Shown one piece after another: positions 1-4,926 of a DNA stretch of 5,417 nucleotides (its first letter is position 1; every line of letters begins with the position of its first letter). The position numbers and the translations under genes are program-made. Origin of the DNA: Brachybacterium sp. UMB0905 (GTDB lineage: Bacteria; Actinomycetota; Actinomycetes; Actinomycetales; Dermabacteraceae); assembly GCF_002871795.1 (NCBI RefSeq), contig NZ_PNHL01000034.1, positions 1 to 5,417 on the forward strand, written 5' to 3'. The notes under the pieces were generated by a model. The model did no database searches. It was not told the origin of the DNA and saw only the letters and a program-made list of their open reading frames with translations.

Positions 1-2
1 GG

Positions 3-8
3 TAACCT
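3..8 (+). promoter_or_regulatory. -10 box, leaderless promoter of the 2H phosphoesterase gene
   Basis: TAACCT fits the actinobacterial TAnnnT -10 pattern and lies exactly 6 nt before the ATG at 15. That puts the expected transcription start at or next to the A of the ATG, so the mRNA would be leaderless. There is no Shine-Dalgarno sequence between the box and the start. The -35 region would lie outside the window. The same spacing recurs at the next three genes, which strengthens the call. Confidence 0.55.
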
Positions 9-14
9 CGGCGC

Positions 15-575
15 ATGATGGAGAGTGGCGACCAGCTGACCGAGACCGTGCTTCTGCTGGCGGTGCCCGCTGCGGAGCCGGTAGTCAGGCAGCATCGTCG
101 TGAGCTGGATCGGTCTGCCGCGGACGGTATCCCCGCACACCTCACGGTCGTTTACCCCTTCAAGCCTCTTGAAGAGATCAGCGAGGCAGACCACGAACGG
201 CTCGCCCGAATCGGTCGCGAGCACGTCTGCTTGCACGTGGAGGGCATCAGAACAGCCTGGTTTGGCGATCAGGTGTTGTTCGTCGAGGTCAAGGCGCCCG
301 AGGAGGTGCACGCATTGACTCTCGATGTGGCCTCGGCTTTTCCCGAGCATCCGCCATACTCGGGGGACGTTCCCTTGGCGCAGATCGTCCCGCACCTTAC
401 GGTCGGAGCCGGGGCCCCCGTTGCCGCTCTGCGAACGGCAGCGCGCGCTGTTGATGGGGCCCTGCCCTTCTCCCAAGAGGTTAGGGCGATGGAGCTATGG
501 GCCGGGCCCCCGGTCGAGGGCAGGGCTCAACCCGCGCGATGGTCGCGGGTCCGCTCGTACGCGCTGGGATCTTAG
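15..575 (+). CDS. 2H phosphoesterase superfamily protein (2'-5' RNA ligase-like)
   Basis: This is a 186-residue protein with the two H-x-T signatures of the 2H phosphoesterase fold: HLTVVYPF with H42/T44, and PHLTVG with H127/T129. The spacing of about 85 residues is normal for the family, and the length matches single-domain members. In known members the two histidines act as acid and base on 2',3'-cyclic or 2'-5' phosphodiester bonds in RNA or nucleotides. The substrate here is unknown. No signal peptide or membrane segment is visible, so it is probably cytoplasmic. There are two adjacent ATGs (15 and 18). I chose 15 because the -10 box at 3-8 places a leaderless start there. The gene stands alone: its stop is 36 bp before repeat copy 1, and it converges on the acetyltransferase gene. 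The fold is secure; the exact reaction is not. Confidence 0.85.
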   Translation: MMESGDQLTETVLLLAVPAAEPVVRQHRRELDRSAADGIPAHLTVVYPFKPLEEISEADHERLARIGREHVCLHVEGIRTAWFGDQVLFVEVKAPEEVHALTLDVASAFPEHPPYSGDVPLAQIVPHLTVGAGAPVAALRTAARAVDGALPFSQEVRAMELWAGPPVEGRAQPARWSRVRSYALGS

Positions 576-611
576 GTTCCGCGAAGTGGCCGTGGGGCAC
601 TGGACTGTGAC

Positions 612-634
612 CGACCGTTTATGGTGCGGGCCTG
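612..634 (+). repeat. Boundary repeat, copy 1 (long form)
   Basis: The core CGACCGTTTATGG at 612-624 is followed by a right arm containing CGGGCCTG at 627-634. Over 23 bp it matches copy 3 (1716-1738) at 20 positions. It sits in the 95-bp gap between two convergent genes, 36 bp after the 2H phosphoesterase stop and 46 bp before the acetyltransferase stop. Nothing else gene-like is visible in this gap. GGCC and GCAC at 588-591 and 597-600 could pair imperfectly with GTGC and GGCC at 624-632, but this is weak. Confidence 0.75.
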
Positions 635-670
635 CAATGGGCTCACGCGCAATGGTGGTGGGGGCTTGCC

Positions 671-1099
671 TCAAGCGGCGAACCGCACGAACGCCCGTCC
701 GGGGACCCCTTCACCGAGCTGTGCGAAACCAAGGGATTCGTAGAAGGCCTTCTGTTCGTTCTCCTCGTCGGTGATGAGGACATGTTGACGCACCGCGCCG
801 AACGGGGCGAAGGCCTCGCGGACAAGCTGTCCACCCACACCCTGCCTGCGAGCGTCGGGGTGCACGAGCACGTCTTGGAGGTAGCAGATCGTCGCGCCGT
901 CGCCAACGACTCTCGCCAGTCCGACGAGTGACCGGGCAGAGTGGGCGACGACGACCCGGAGTGAACCGCGTAGACCACTCATGAGCGCGTCGAGGTCTCG
1001 CGTGTAGGCGGTCCAGCCGACGGCCGCATAAAGCGATGCGACGTCGGCGGCGCTCGGTAGCTCGGGCTCTGTGCAGGCGGTAATCGTGTCAACGTTCAT
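671..1099 (-). CDS. GNAT family N-acetyltransferase
   Basis: This is a 142-residue single-domain protein with the full GNAT core. Residues about 59-79 (VGLARVVGDG, then YLQDVLVHP) form the central strands. RRQGVGGQL at 85-91 is the acetyl-CoA pyrophosphate-binding Q/R-x-x-G-x-G/A loop. KAFYESLGF at 117-125 is the motif B helix-turn with the usual tyrosine. It should transfer an acetyl group from acetyl-CoA to an amine. The acceptor (small molecule, antibiotic or protein) cannot be read from the sequence. The start is the ATG at 1099, supported by a -10 box 6 nt upstream and the absence of any Shine-Dalgarno sequence. It is transcribed divergently from the phosphoribosyltransferase gene and lies alone between repeat copies 1 and 2. 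It is intact and of normal family length. Confidence 0.9.
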   Translation of the reverse strand: MNVDTITACTEPELPSAADVASLYAAVGWTAYTRDLDALMSGLRGSLRVVVAHSARSLVGLARVVGDGATICYLQDVLVHPDARRQGVGGQLVREAFAPFGAVRQHVLITDEENEQKAFYESLGFAQLGEGVPGRAFVRFAA

Positions 1100-1105
1100 G
1101 GCTGG

Positions 1106-1111
1106 ACGCTA
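1106..1111 (-). promoter_or_regulatory. -10 box, leaderless promoter of the acetyltransferase gene
   Basis: On the minus strand this reads TAGCGT, followed by 6 nt (ccagcc) and then the ATG at 1099. No good -35 hexamer is visible at 16-18 bp. The position where one would be expected (about 1129-1134) falls inside repeat copy 2. Confidence 0.5.
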
Positions 1112-1123
1112 TCCCAGCGCAAC

Positions 1124-1136
1124 CGACCGTTTATGG
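1124..1136 (+). repeat. Boundary repeat, copy 2
   Basis: The 13-bp core CGACCGTTTATGG is identical to copy 1, and the match extends one base to the left (C). The right arm (ctcataattt) is unlike the other copies. This copy lies between two divergent gene starts, 24 bp from the acetyltransferase ATG and 48 bp from the phosphoribosyltransferase ATG. That context rules out a terminator role. Confidence 0.75.
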
Positions 1137-1149
1137 CTCATAATTTCCG

Positions 1150-1178
1150 TGGCCAGTGCCTAGAGCCGCCGCTAGCCT
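1150..1178 (+). promoter_or_regulatory. Leaderless promoter of the phosphoribosyltransferase gene
   Basis: A possible -35 TGGCCA (1150-1155, 4 of 6 match to TTGACA) and a -10 TAGCCT (1173-1178) are separated by 17 bp. The -10 ends 6 nt before the ATG at 1185, so the transcript should start at the ATG. No Shine-Dalgarno sequence is present. The -10 call is firmer than the -35. Confidence 0.5.
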
Positions 1179-1184
1179 TGCGAC

Positions 1185-1715
1185 ATGACTGCTGATGCTC
1201 TTGCCGCCGACAACGTACTCGGCCACTTCCGCTGGATTGACGGTGACGCTGACACCTGGAGCATGCTGCGCGACGGGAACTCACTCAACTCGATCGTGGC
1301 CGAGCTCGCGAGGCTCTGCTTGGCGGATGCCCCGGACCTCATCGTCGGGATCGAGGCTCGCGGGTTCGTGTTCGCACCGATGGTCGCCCTGACACTCGGT
1401 GTCGGCTTCTCTCCGATCCGCAAGGGCGATGCGATGTTCCCGGGGGAGACGGCCACCGTGGAGAGCGCCCCGGACTACCGCGGCAAGACCCAGAAGCTTT
1501 CGGCCAGGACGGACCACTTGGGCCCCGGCGTTCGAGTCGCACTGGTTGATGACTGGGTGGAGACCGGGAGCCAGGCGGTGGCGGCGCGGCGCTTGATTGA
1601 AGAATCTGGCGCTGAGCTGGTGAACGTTACGGTCATTGTCGATGAGGCGAACCAAGCGGCCCGCGGGTCGCTGCCGGTCATCAGGTCCATCGTCAGTGGC
1701 AACGATCTCCCTTAA
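1185..1715 (+). CDS. Phosphoribosyltransferase, adenine phosphoribosyltransferase (APRT)-like
   Basis: This is a 176-residue type I phosphoribosyltransferase. GIEARGFVF at residues 55-63 is the motif that places it nearest to APRT. PIRKGDAMFPG at 77-87 corresponds to the APRT loop that begins PxRK. VALVDDWVETGSQ at 118-130 is the PRPP-binding loop, with D122/D123 and T127/G128. APRTs normally read VDDxxATGGT here. This protein has W124, E126 and SQ at 129-130, so its base or acceptor may differ from adenine. Type I enzymes of this fold exchange a base with PRPP to give a nucleotide and pyrophosphate. It stands alone and is not with purine genes, so a role in ordinary purine salvage is uncertain. 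Its TAA stop directly abuts repeat copy 3. The start at 1185 is set by the leaderless promoter spacing. Confidence 0.85.
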   Translation: MTADALAADNVLGHFRWIDGDADTWSMLRDGNSLNSIVAELARLCLADAPDLIVGIEARGFVFAPMVALTLGVGFSPIRKGDAMFPGETATVESAPDYRGKTQKLSARTDHLGPGVRVALVDDWVETGSQAVAARRLIEESGAELVNVTVIVDEANQAARGSLPVIRSIVSGNDLP

Positions 1716-1738
1716 CGACCGTTTGTGGCACGGGCCTG
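1716..1738 (+). repeat. Boundary repeat, copy 3 (long form)
   Basis: The core CGACCGTTTGTGG (one mismatch to copies 1 and 2) starts at the first base after the phosphoribosyltransferase stop codon. It is followed by a right arm ending in CGGGCCTG at 1731-1738, the same offset as in copy 1. It lies in the 50-bp gap between two convergent genes. Weaker similarity to copy 1 continues to about 1753 (TGGG, GCGC, GGTGG). Confidence 0.75.
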
Positions 1739-1765
1739 AGTGGGTGGCGCGGTGGCGATTCGCTA

Positions 1766-2599
1766 TCAACGCCAAAGCCAGCGCAGAGCCTCCGGAAGGA
1801 GTACGCCCCCGTGATTCGGACTGTGGGGGCCGTCCCCCACTACGAGACGCATGTCGTACCCGGCGCGGGCGAGGGCGGCCGCGGTCTCGAGGTTCTCGGC
1901 GAACCAGTTCATCTGCCGCTGGTTCCACCCGAGGTCACGGTGGGCGGCGTGCAGGAACACGCGGAGGGGGCGTTGCGCCTCCTCCGCGAGGAGACGCGGG
2001 TAGGGGTTGCCGTGGGGCATCTGGGCGAAGCTCGCGTTGAGCGCGATGATCTTCCCGAATACGTCCGGGCGGGTCCAGGCAGCGGTGAAGGCCGCGCCGC
2101 CACCGGAACTTCCCCCGCAGATACCCCGCTGAGCCGGATCGTCTGTGAGCGCATGCATCTGGGCGACAAGGGGTAGCACCTCGGTGGCCAGGAAGTCCGC
2201 GTAGGTGCTGGTGTCGGCGTCGTACTCGTGGTTCCGGTTCTTCGGGTTCTCTGCCCCAGGGAAGGTGCCGGGGTCCACGAACACCCCCACCACGGGAGGG
2301 ATACCGCCACCACTGGCGAGGTTGTCCAGGACGATGCCACCTCGCACGTCGCCGTCCGGGTCGAGGTACCACCAGCCGTCGTTGAACACCATCACGGCCG
2401 CAGGAACCGTGGAGTCATGGCCTGCCGGGGTGTGCACCCATACGCGGCGTGTCGTTCCCGGGAAGTGCCGCGGATCGGTGACCTCGAAGCTCCGCACGTC
2501 CCCGGCCGGGTGGCGGCCCGGGGAGGATAGGGGGCCGTACTCGTACCGCACCCCCTCGTCCTGTGGCGGGAGAGGGCGGTAGGGCTCGATAGTCGTCAT
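1766..2599 (-). CDS. Alpha/beta hydrolase, esterase D / enterochelin esterase-like family
   Basis: This 277-residue protein belongs to the putative esterase family that includes Fes-like and gluconolactonase-linked esterases. NRNHEYDADTSTYADFL (121-137) is the conserved stretch before the nucleophile. CGGSSGGGAAF (161-171) is the nucleophile elbow, with S165 as the likely serine. HRDLGWN (220-226) probably supplies the acid (D222), and GDGPHSPNHGG (255-265) supplies the histidine (H259 or H263). The end, LPEALRWLW, is typical of the family. It probably hydrolyses an ester, but the substrate is unknown. No signal peptide is apparent, so it is likely cytoplasmic. The start at 2599 is supported by a -10 box 6 nt upstream. 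It lies alone between repeat copies 3 and 4 and appears intact. Confidence 0.88.
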   Translation of the reverse strand: MTTIEPYRPLPPQDEGVRYEYGPLSSPGRHPAGDVRSFEVTDPRHFPGTTRRVWVHTPAGHDSTVPAAVMVFNDGWWYLDPDGDVRGGIVLDNLASGGGIPPVVGVFVDPGTFPGAENPKNRNHEYDADTSTYADFLATEVLPLVAQMHALTDDPAQRGICGGSSGGGAAFTAAWTRPDVFGKIIALNASFAQMPHGNPYPRLLAEEAQRPLRVFLHAAHRDLGWNQRQMNWFAENLETAAALARAGYDMRLVVGDGPHSPNHGGVLLPEALRWLWR

Positions 2600-2605
2600 G
2601 TGAGA

Positions 2606-2611
2606 ACCCTA
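2606..2611 (-). promoter_or_regulatory. -10 box, leaderless promoter of the esterase gene
   Basis: On the minus strand this reads TAGGGT, then 6 nt (tctcac), then the ATG at 2599. The box is half of a perfect 10-bp palindrome, ACCCTAGGGT (2606-2615), which could be a regulator site. No -35 is seen at standard spacing; a TTGACG further upstream is 24 bp away, which is too far. Confidence 0.5.
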
Positions 2612-2644
2612 GGGTCCAGGCATCAGCGAGGCGCGCGTCAAAAT

Positions 2645-2657
2645 CGACCGTTAATGG
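2645..2657 (+). repeat. Boundary repeat, copy 4
   Basis: The core CGACCGTTAATGG differs from copies 1 and 2 at one base. The following GGCGCAGG resembles the first part of the right arm of copies 1 and 3. It sits 45 bp upstream of the esterase start and 8 bp before the stop of the small minus-strand ORF. It is the last copy found, and no copy separates that ORF from the TetR operon. Confidence 0.7.
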
Positions 2658-2665
2658 CGCAGGGG

Positions 2666-2803
2666 CTAGATTCCCAGCTGCTTCGCCATGGCGTGCACCT
2701 CGGTGGCACGTCGCGCCCCCTCGTCCTTGCCGCCGGGCATCGCGTGCCACATGACCCCGGACGCTGCCGCGGCGCCGGGGGTGAACCATCCGAGCGCGCG
2801 CAT
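2666..2803 (-). pseudogene. Small ORF or 3' remnant of a fifth array gene
   Basis: From the ATG at 2803 the minus strand encodes 45 residues ending at TAG (2666-2668), 8 bp from repeat copy 4. The product starts MRALGWFTPG, contains GVMWHAMPGGKDEGARR and ends in AKQLGI. The composition looks like a real protein rather than a shadow, but I do not recognise a family. The frame stays open further upstream, though there it is antisense to the TetR gene, so coding sense probably stops near 2803-2815. No Shine-Dalgarno sequence is seen. The TAGCGG upstream does not fit the TAnnnT-plus-6-nt pattern of the other array genes. It is therefore either the C-terminal end of a gene cut when the neighbouring operon joined, or a very small intact gene. 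Confidence 0.4.
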
Positions 2804-2833
2804 GACTACCGCTAGGTGTACTGACCGGGGACG

Positions 2834-2862
2834 TTGATCAAGCGGCGGTGACTGTATACGAT
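2834..2862 (+). promoter_or_regulatory. Promoter of the TetR-hydrolase operon
   Basis: TTGATC (2834-2839) and TACGAT (2857-2862) are spaced by 17 bp, a good match to a housekeeping sigma promoter. The expected start point is about 2868-2870, at the GTG start codon, so the operon mRNA would be leaderless. The -10 box overlaps the left arm of the inverted repeat at 2859-2880. Confidence 0.6.
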
Positions 2863-2880
2863 ACGGACCGTGTCGTATCG
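2859..2880. promoter_or_regulatory. Probable TetR operator (inverted repeat)
   Basis: Arms CGATACG (2859-2865) and CGTATCG (2874-2880) form a perfect 7-bp inverted repeat around an 8-bp spacer, 22 bp in all. This is a usual size for a TetR-dimer site. It covers the end of the -10 box, the expected transcription start and the first codons of the TetR gene. Binding there would block the operon's own promoter. That this TetR binds it is inferred from position. Confidence 0.6.
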
Positions 2881-3571
2881 AAATAATGGAACCGCGCCTG
2901 TGCGGGGCCGCCCGCGCGACCCGGACCTCGACCGTCGGATCACTGCTGCCGTACTCGAGGTTCTGGGTGAGCAGGGGTTCGAGGCAGTCACGTTCGAGTC
3001 CGTTGCCCGCCGATGCCAGACCTCCAAGGCATCGCTGTACCGGCGCTGGCCCTCGAAGCGGGACATGGTGCTGGCCGCGGTGAAGGATGGCCCCGCCCGG
3101 CAGGCATCGACACCGATTCCCGTGGGGGCATGCCTGCGCGACGATCTCCTCGCGCTCGTGCGGCGGCTCGCCGAGACGATGCGCTCGGCAGACACCGGGA
3201 CCGCGTTCATGCTGTTGCAGGCCGGCCTGGAAGATCCCGACCTGTGCGACGCCATCGAGGAAGCAACGGGTCCGACTGGCGCCCGGTTGCCACAGCATGT
3301 GATCGATGCCGCCGTCGCACGCGGGGAGCTACCTGCCGGGACCAACGCCTTCGCGTACGAGGAGATCGTCGGCTCGGTGCTGCTTCTTCGGCGGGCCAAC
3401 GGGCTCGCCGTGACCGACGAATACCTGCAAGCCCTCATCGATGCGCTGGTGATCCCTGCCCTAACGGTCTCGCACCGTTACTCCGGGCTGCCTGCCGGGA
3501 TCTTCTCCGGCCATCCCACCACCCAACTCGCCAGCATCCCCGCTGCCGAAACGTCCCAGGAGTTCTCATGA
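2870..3571 (+). CDS. TetR/AcrR family transcriptional regulator
   Basis: This is a 233-residue regulator. The N-terminus is basic (GRPRDPDLDRR, 13-23). It is followed by a canonical TetR helix-turn-helix at about 24-66: ITAAVLEVLGEQGFEAVTF, ESVARRCQTS, KASLYRRWPSK. The rest is a helical ligand-binding and dimerisation domain, with DDLLALVRRLAETM at 91-104 and a C-terminal helix ending near 200, then a proline-rich tail to 233. The start is GTG at 2870, chosen because the TetR N-terminus reads in frame from there and the promoter would begin transcription at this base. There is no Shine-Dalgarno sequence. Its stop overlaps the hydrolase start (ATGA, 3568-3571), so the two are probably translationally coupled. 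It is most likely an autorepressor released by a small molecule related to the hydrolase. The ligand is unknown. Confidence 0.9.
   Translation: MSYRNNGTAPVRGRPRDPDLDRRITAAVLEVLGEQGFEAVTFESVARRCQTSKASLYRRWPSKRDMVLAAVKDGPARQASTPIPVGACLRDDLLALVRRLAETMRSADTGTAFMLLQAGLEDPDLCDAIEEATGPTGARLPQHVIDAAVARGELPAGTNAFAYEEIVGSVLLLRRANGLAVTDEYLQALIDALVIPALTVSHRYSGLPAGIFSGHPTTQLASIPAAETSQEFS
3558..3562 (+). promoter_or_regulatory. Ribosome binding site of the hydrolase gene
   Basis: AGGAG lies 5 nt before the ATG at 3568, inside the 3' end of the TetR gene. It fixes the hydrolase start at 3568, although the frame stays open further upstream through the TetR gene. It is the clearest Shine-Dalgarno sequence in the window, as expected for an internal operon gene. 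Confidence 0.75.
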
Positions 3572-4464
3572 CCAGCTTCACCATCGACGATTTCACCTAC
3601 CGCCGCATCGCAGGCGCCGACGGCGTCCACCTCAACGTCGCCGTTGGGGGCGAGGGCCCGGCCGTGGTTCTGCTTCACGGGTTCCCGCAGACGCACTACA
3701 TGTGGCGTCACGTCGCCCGACTGCTCGCCCAGCAGTACACGGTGATCGTCCCGGACCTGCGCGGCTACGGGGACAGTGACAAGCCGGCCGCCCAGGACGT
3801 CAACACGTATTCCAAGCGCACCATGGGCAACGACATCATCACTGTCGTCCGCGAGCTCGGATTCGACAGCTTCGGCCTCGTCGGCCACGACCGCGGCGCG
3901 CTCGTCGCCGTCCGCGCTGGCCTCGATCACCCCGAGTCCATCGCCTTCCTCGGCATCCTCGACGTTCTGCCCACCCTCGACACCTGGTCGGTTCTGCAGG
4001 GCGTGAACGCCAAGGTGGCCTGGCATCTGTACCTCATGGCCCAGCCCGCTGGGATGCCCGAGAAGATGATCGCTGCAGTCGCCCACGAGTTCTACTCCTC
4101 GTTCCTCGACGCCTGGGACCCCGCTGGGAATACGTTCGCGCCTTCCGAGCGGGACTACTACGTCCAGGCATCGATCGCGTCCACGGACTCGATCGTGGCC
4201 GACTACCGAGCGACCGCGGGAATCGACCTCGACATGGACGCTGCCGACCGCGAGCGAGGCGTCCAGCTGTCCATGCCGGTAGCCGCCATCTCCCAGGACT
4301 GGGGCTCTCAGCTCGGCTTCGACGCCTCCGCGCTGTGGCGCGCCTGGGCGCCCGACTTCACCTACCAGGCGACCACGAGCGGCCACTTCATGGCCGAACA
4401 GAACCCCCAGGAGATCGCCGAATTCGTCCAGGCCCTCGCGCACCGGGCCGACGACCAGCACTGA
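3568..4464 (+). CDS. Alpha/beta fold hydrolase, haloacetate dehalogenase / epoxide hydrolase-like
   Basis: This is a 298-residue alpha/beta hydrolase. HGFPQ (37-41) forms the oxyanion region. GHDRGA (106-111) is the nucleophile elbow with aspartate D108, followed by an acid D132 in LDVLPT and H273 in SGHFMAEQNP. A nucleophilic Asp, rather than Ser, points to dehalogenase or epoxide hydrolase chemistry through a covalent ester. Overall it resembles fluoroacetate dehalogenases (GLDHP after the elbow, WHLYLMAQPAGMPE at 152-165, DYRA at 212-215). From memory of that family, the second carboxylate-binding arginine (DRGxR) is L112 here. The tryptophan of the halide-binding HW pair is L154, while R109, H153 and Y213 are kept. 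Fluoroacetate is therefore unlikely to be the best substrate. It is probably cytoplasmic. It is the second gene of the TetR operon, overlapping it by 4 bp, and is followed by a hairpin. Confidence 0.88.
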   Translation: MTSFTIDDFTYRRIAGADGVHLNVAVGGEGPAVVLLHGFPQTHYMWRHVARLLAQQYTVIVPDLRGYGDSDKPAAQDVNTYSKRTMGNDIITVVRELGFDSFGLVGHDRGALVAVRAGLDHPESIAFLGILDVLPTLDTWSVLQGVNAKVAWHLYLMAQPAGMPEKMIAAVAHEFYSSFLDAWDPAGNTFAPSERDYYVQASIASTDSIVADYRATAGIDLDMDAADRERGVQLSMPVAAISQDWGSQLGFDASALWRAWAPDFTYQATTSGHFMAEQNPQEIAEFVQALAHRADDQH

Positions 4465-4476
4465 CCACCGCCAACC

Positions 4477-4515
4477 CGCTGAGGGGCTCATCCGCGCCGG
4501 ATGAGCCCCTCAGCG
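4477..4515 (+). terminator. Strong hairpin, probable terminator of the TetR-hydrolase operon
   Basis: Perfect 18-bp arms (4477-4494 and 4498-4515) flank a 3-nt loop, CGC, starting 12 bp after the hydrolase stop. There is no T-tract after it, which is common for actinobacterial terminators. It ends 15 bp before the transposase ATG, so it could alternatively belong to the end of the IS element or have served as its target. Confidence 0.65.
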
Positions 4516-4530
4516 CATCTAAGGACACCG

Positions 4531-4926
4531 ATGTCTCACCAAAACGCCGCCCTCACTCCCCGCCATCGCCTGAAGGTCGCCAAACTCGTCGTCGAGGACG
4601 GGTGGCCGATCAGCGAGGTCGCCGCCCGTTTCCAGGTCTCCTGGCCGACCGTGAAGCGGTGGGTCGACCGCTACCTCGTCGGCGAGTCCATGTACGACCG
4701 CACGTCGCGCCCGAAGACGTCGCCGAACGAGACCCCGAAGACGGTGACGAAGCGGTGCGTCAGCCTGCGAATGCGATTGAGGGAAGGGCCAGTTCAGCTG
4801 GCAGCCCGACTCGGCATCGCCCCTTCGACGGTGCATCGAATCCTCACGACGGCACGCCTGAACCGGCTGTCTTACGTCGACCGGGCCACGGGCGAACCGA
4901 TCCGCCGGTACGAGCACCCCCACCCC
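4531..4926 (+). pseudogene. IS481-family transposase, 5' fragment
   Basis: The reading frame from the ATG at 4531 (AAGGA at 4521-4525 as ribosome binding site) gives 132 residues that read like the start of actinobacterial IS481 transposases. These are a first helix-turn-helix (RHRLKVAKLVVEDGWPISEV, then AARFQVSWPTVKRW, 11-44), the basic linker DRTSRPKTSP (56-65), a second helix-turn-helix (GPVQLAARLGIAPSTVHRIL, 86-105), and RLSYVDRATGEPIRRYEHPHP (112-132). Intact proteins are about 320 residues and continue into an RNase H-fold domain with the DDE catalytic triad. All of that is missing. The frame stays open to 5151 but no longer resembles a transposase and runs antisense to a TetR gene. It cannot be an active transposase. 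The DNA-binding half could still be made and bind IS ends. Confidence 0.8.

Noticed and set aside
1281..1928. 215-residue minus-strand open frame across the phosphoribosyltransferase gene
   Set aside because: It has an Arg/Pro-rich shadow composition, no motif, and overlaps two real genes and a boundary repeat.
612..2657. Classical integron attC sites
   Set aside because: The repeats lack the GTTRRRY/RYYYAAC core pair and a convincing long imperfect palindrome, and no integrase is present, so only an analogy in layout is claimed.
2866..2878. A fifth, degenerate copy of the boundary repeat at the TetR start (GACCGTGTCG)
   Set aside because: Only GACCGT plus one T are shared, and the bases are better explained by the TetR operator palindrome.
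3478..4491. 337-residue open frame on the minus strand across the hydrolase gene
   Set aside because: It is rich in repeated E, G, V and D typical of an antisense shadow of GC-rich coding DNA, shows no family motif, and lies opposite a well-supported hydrolase.
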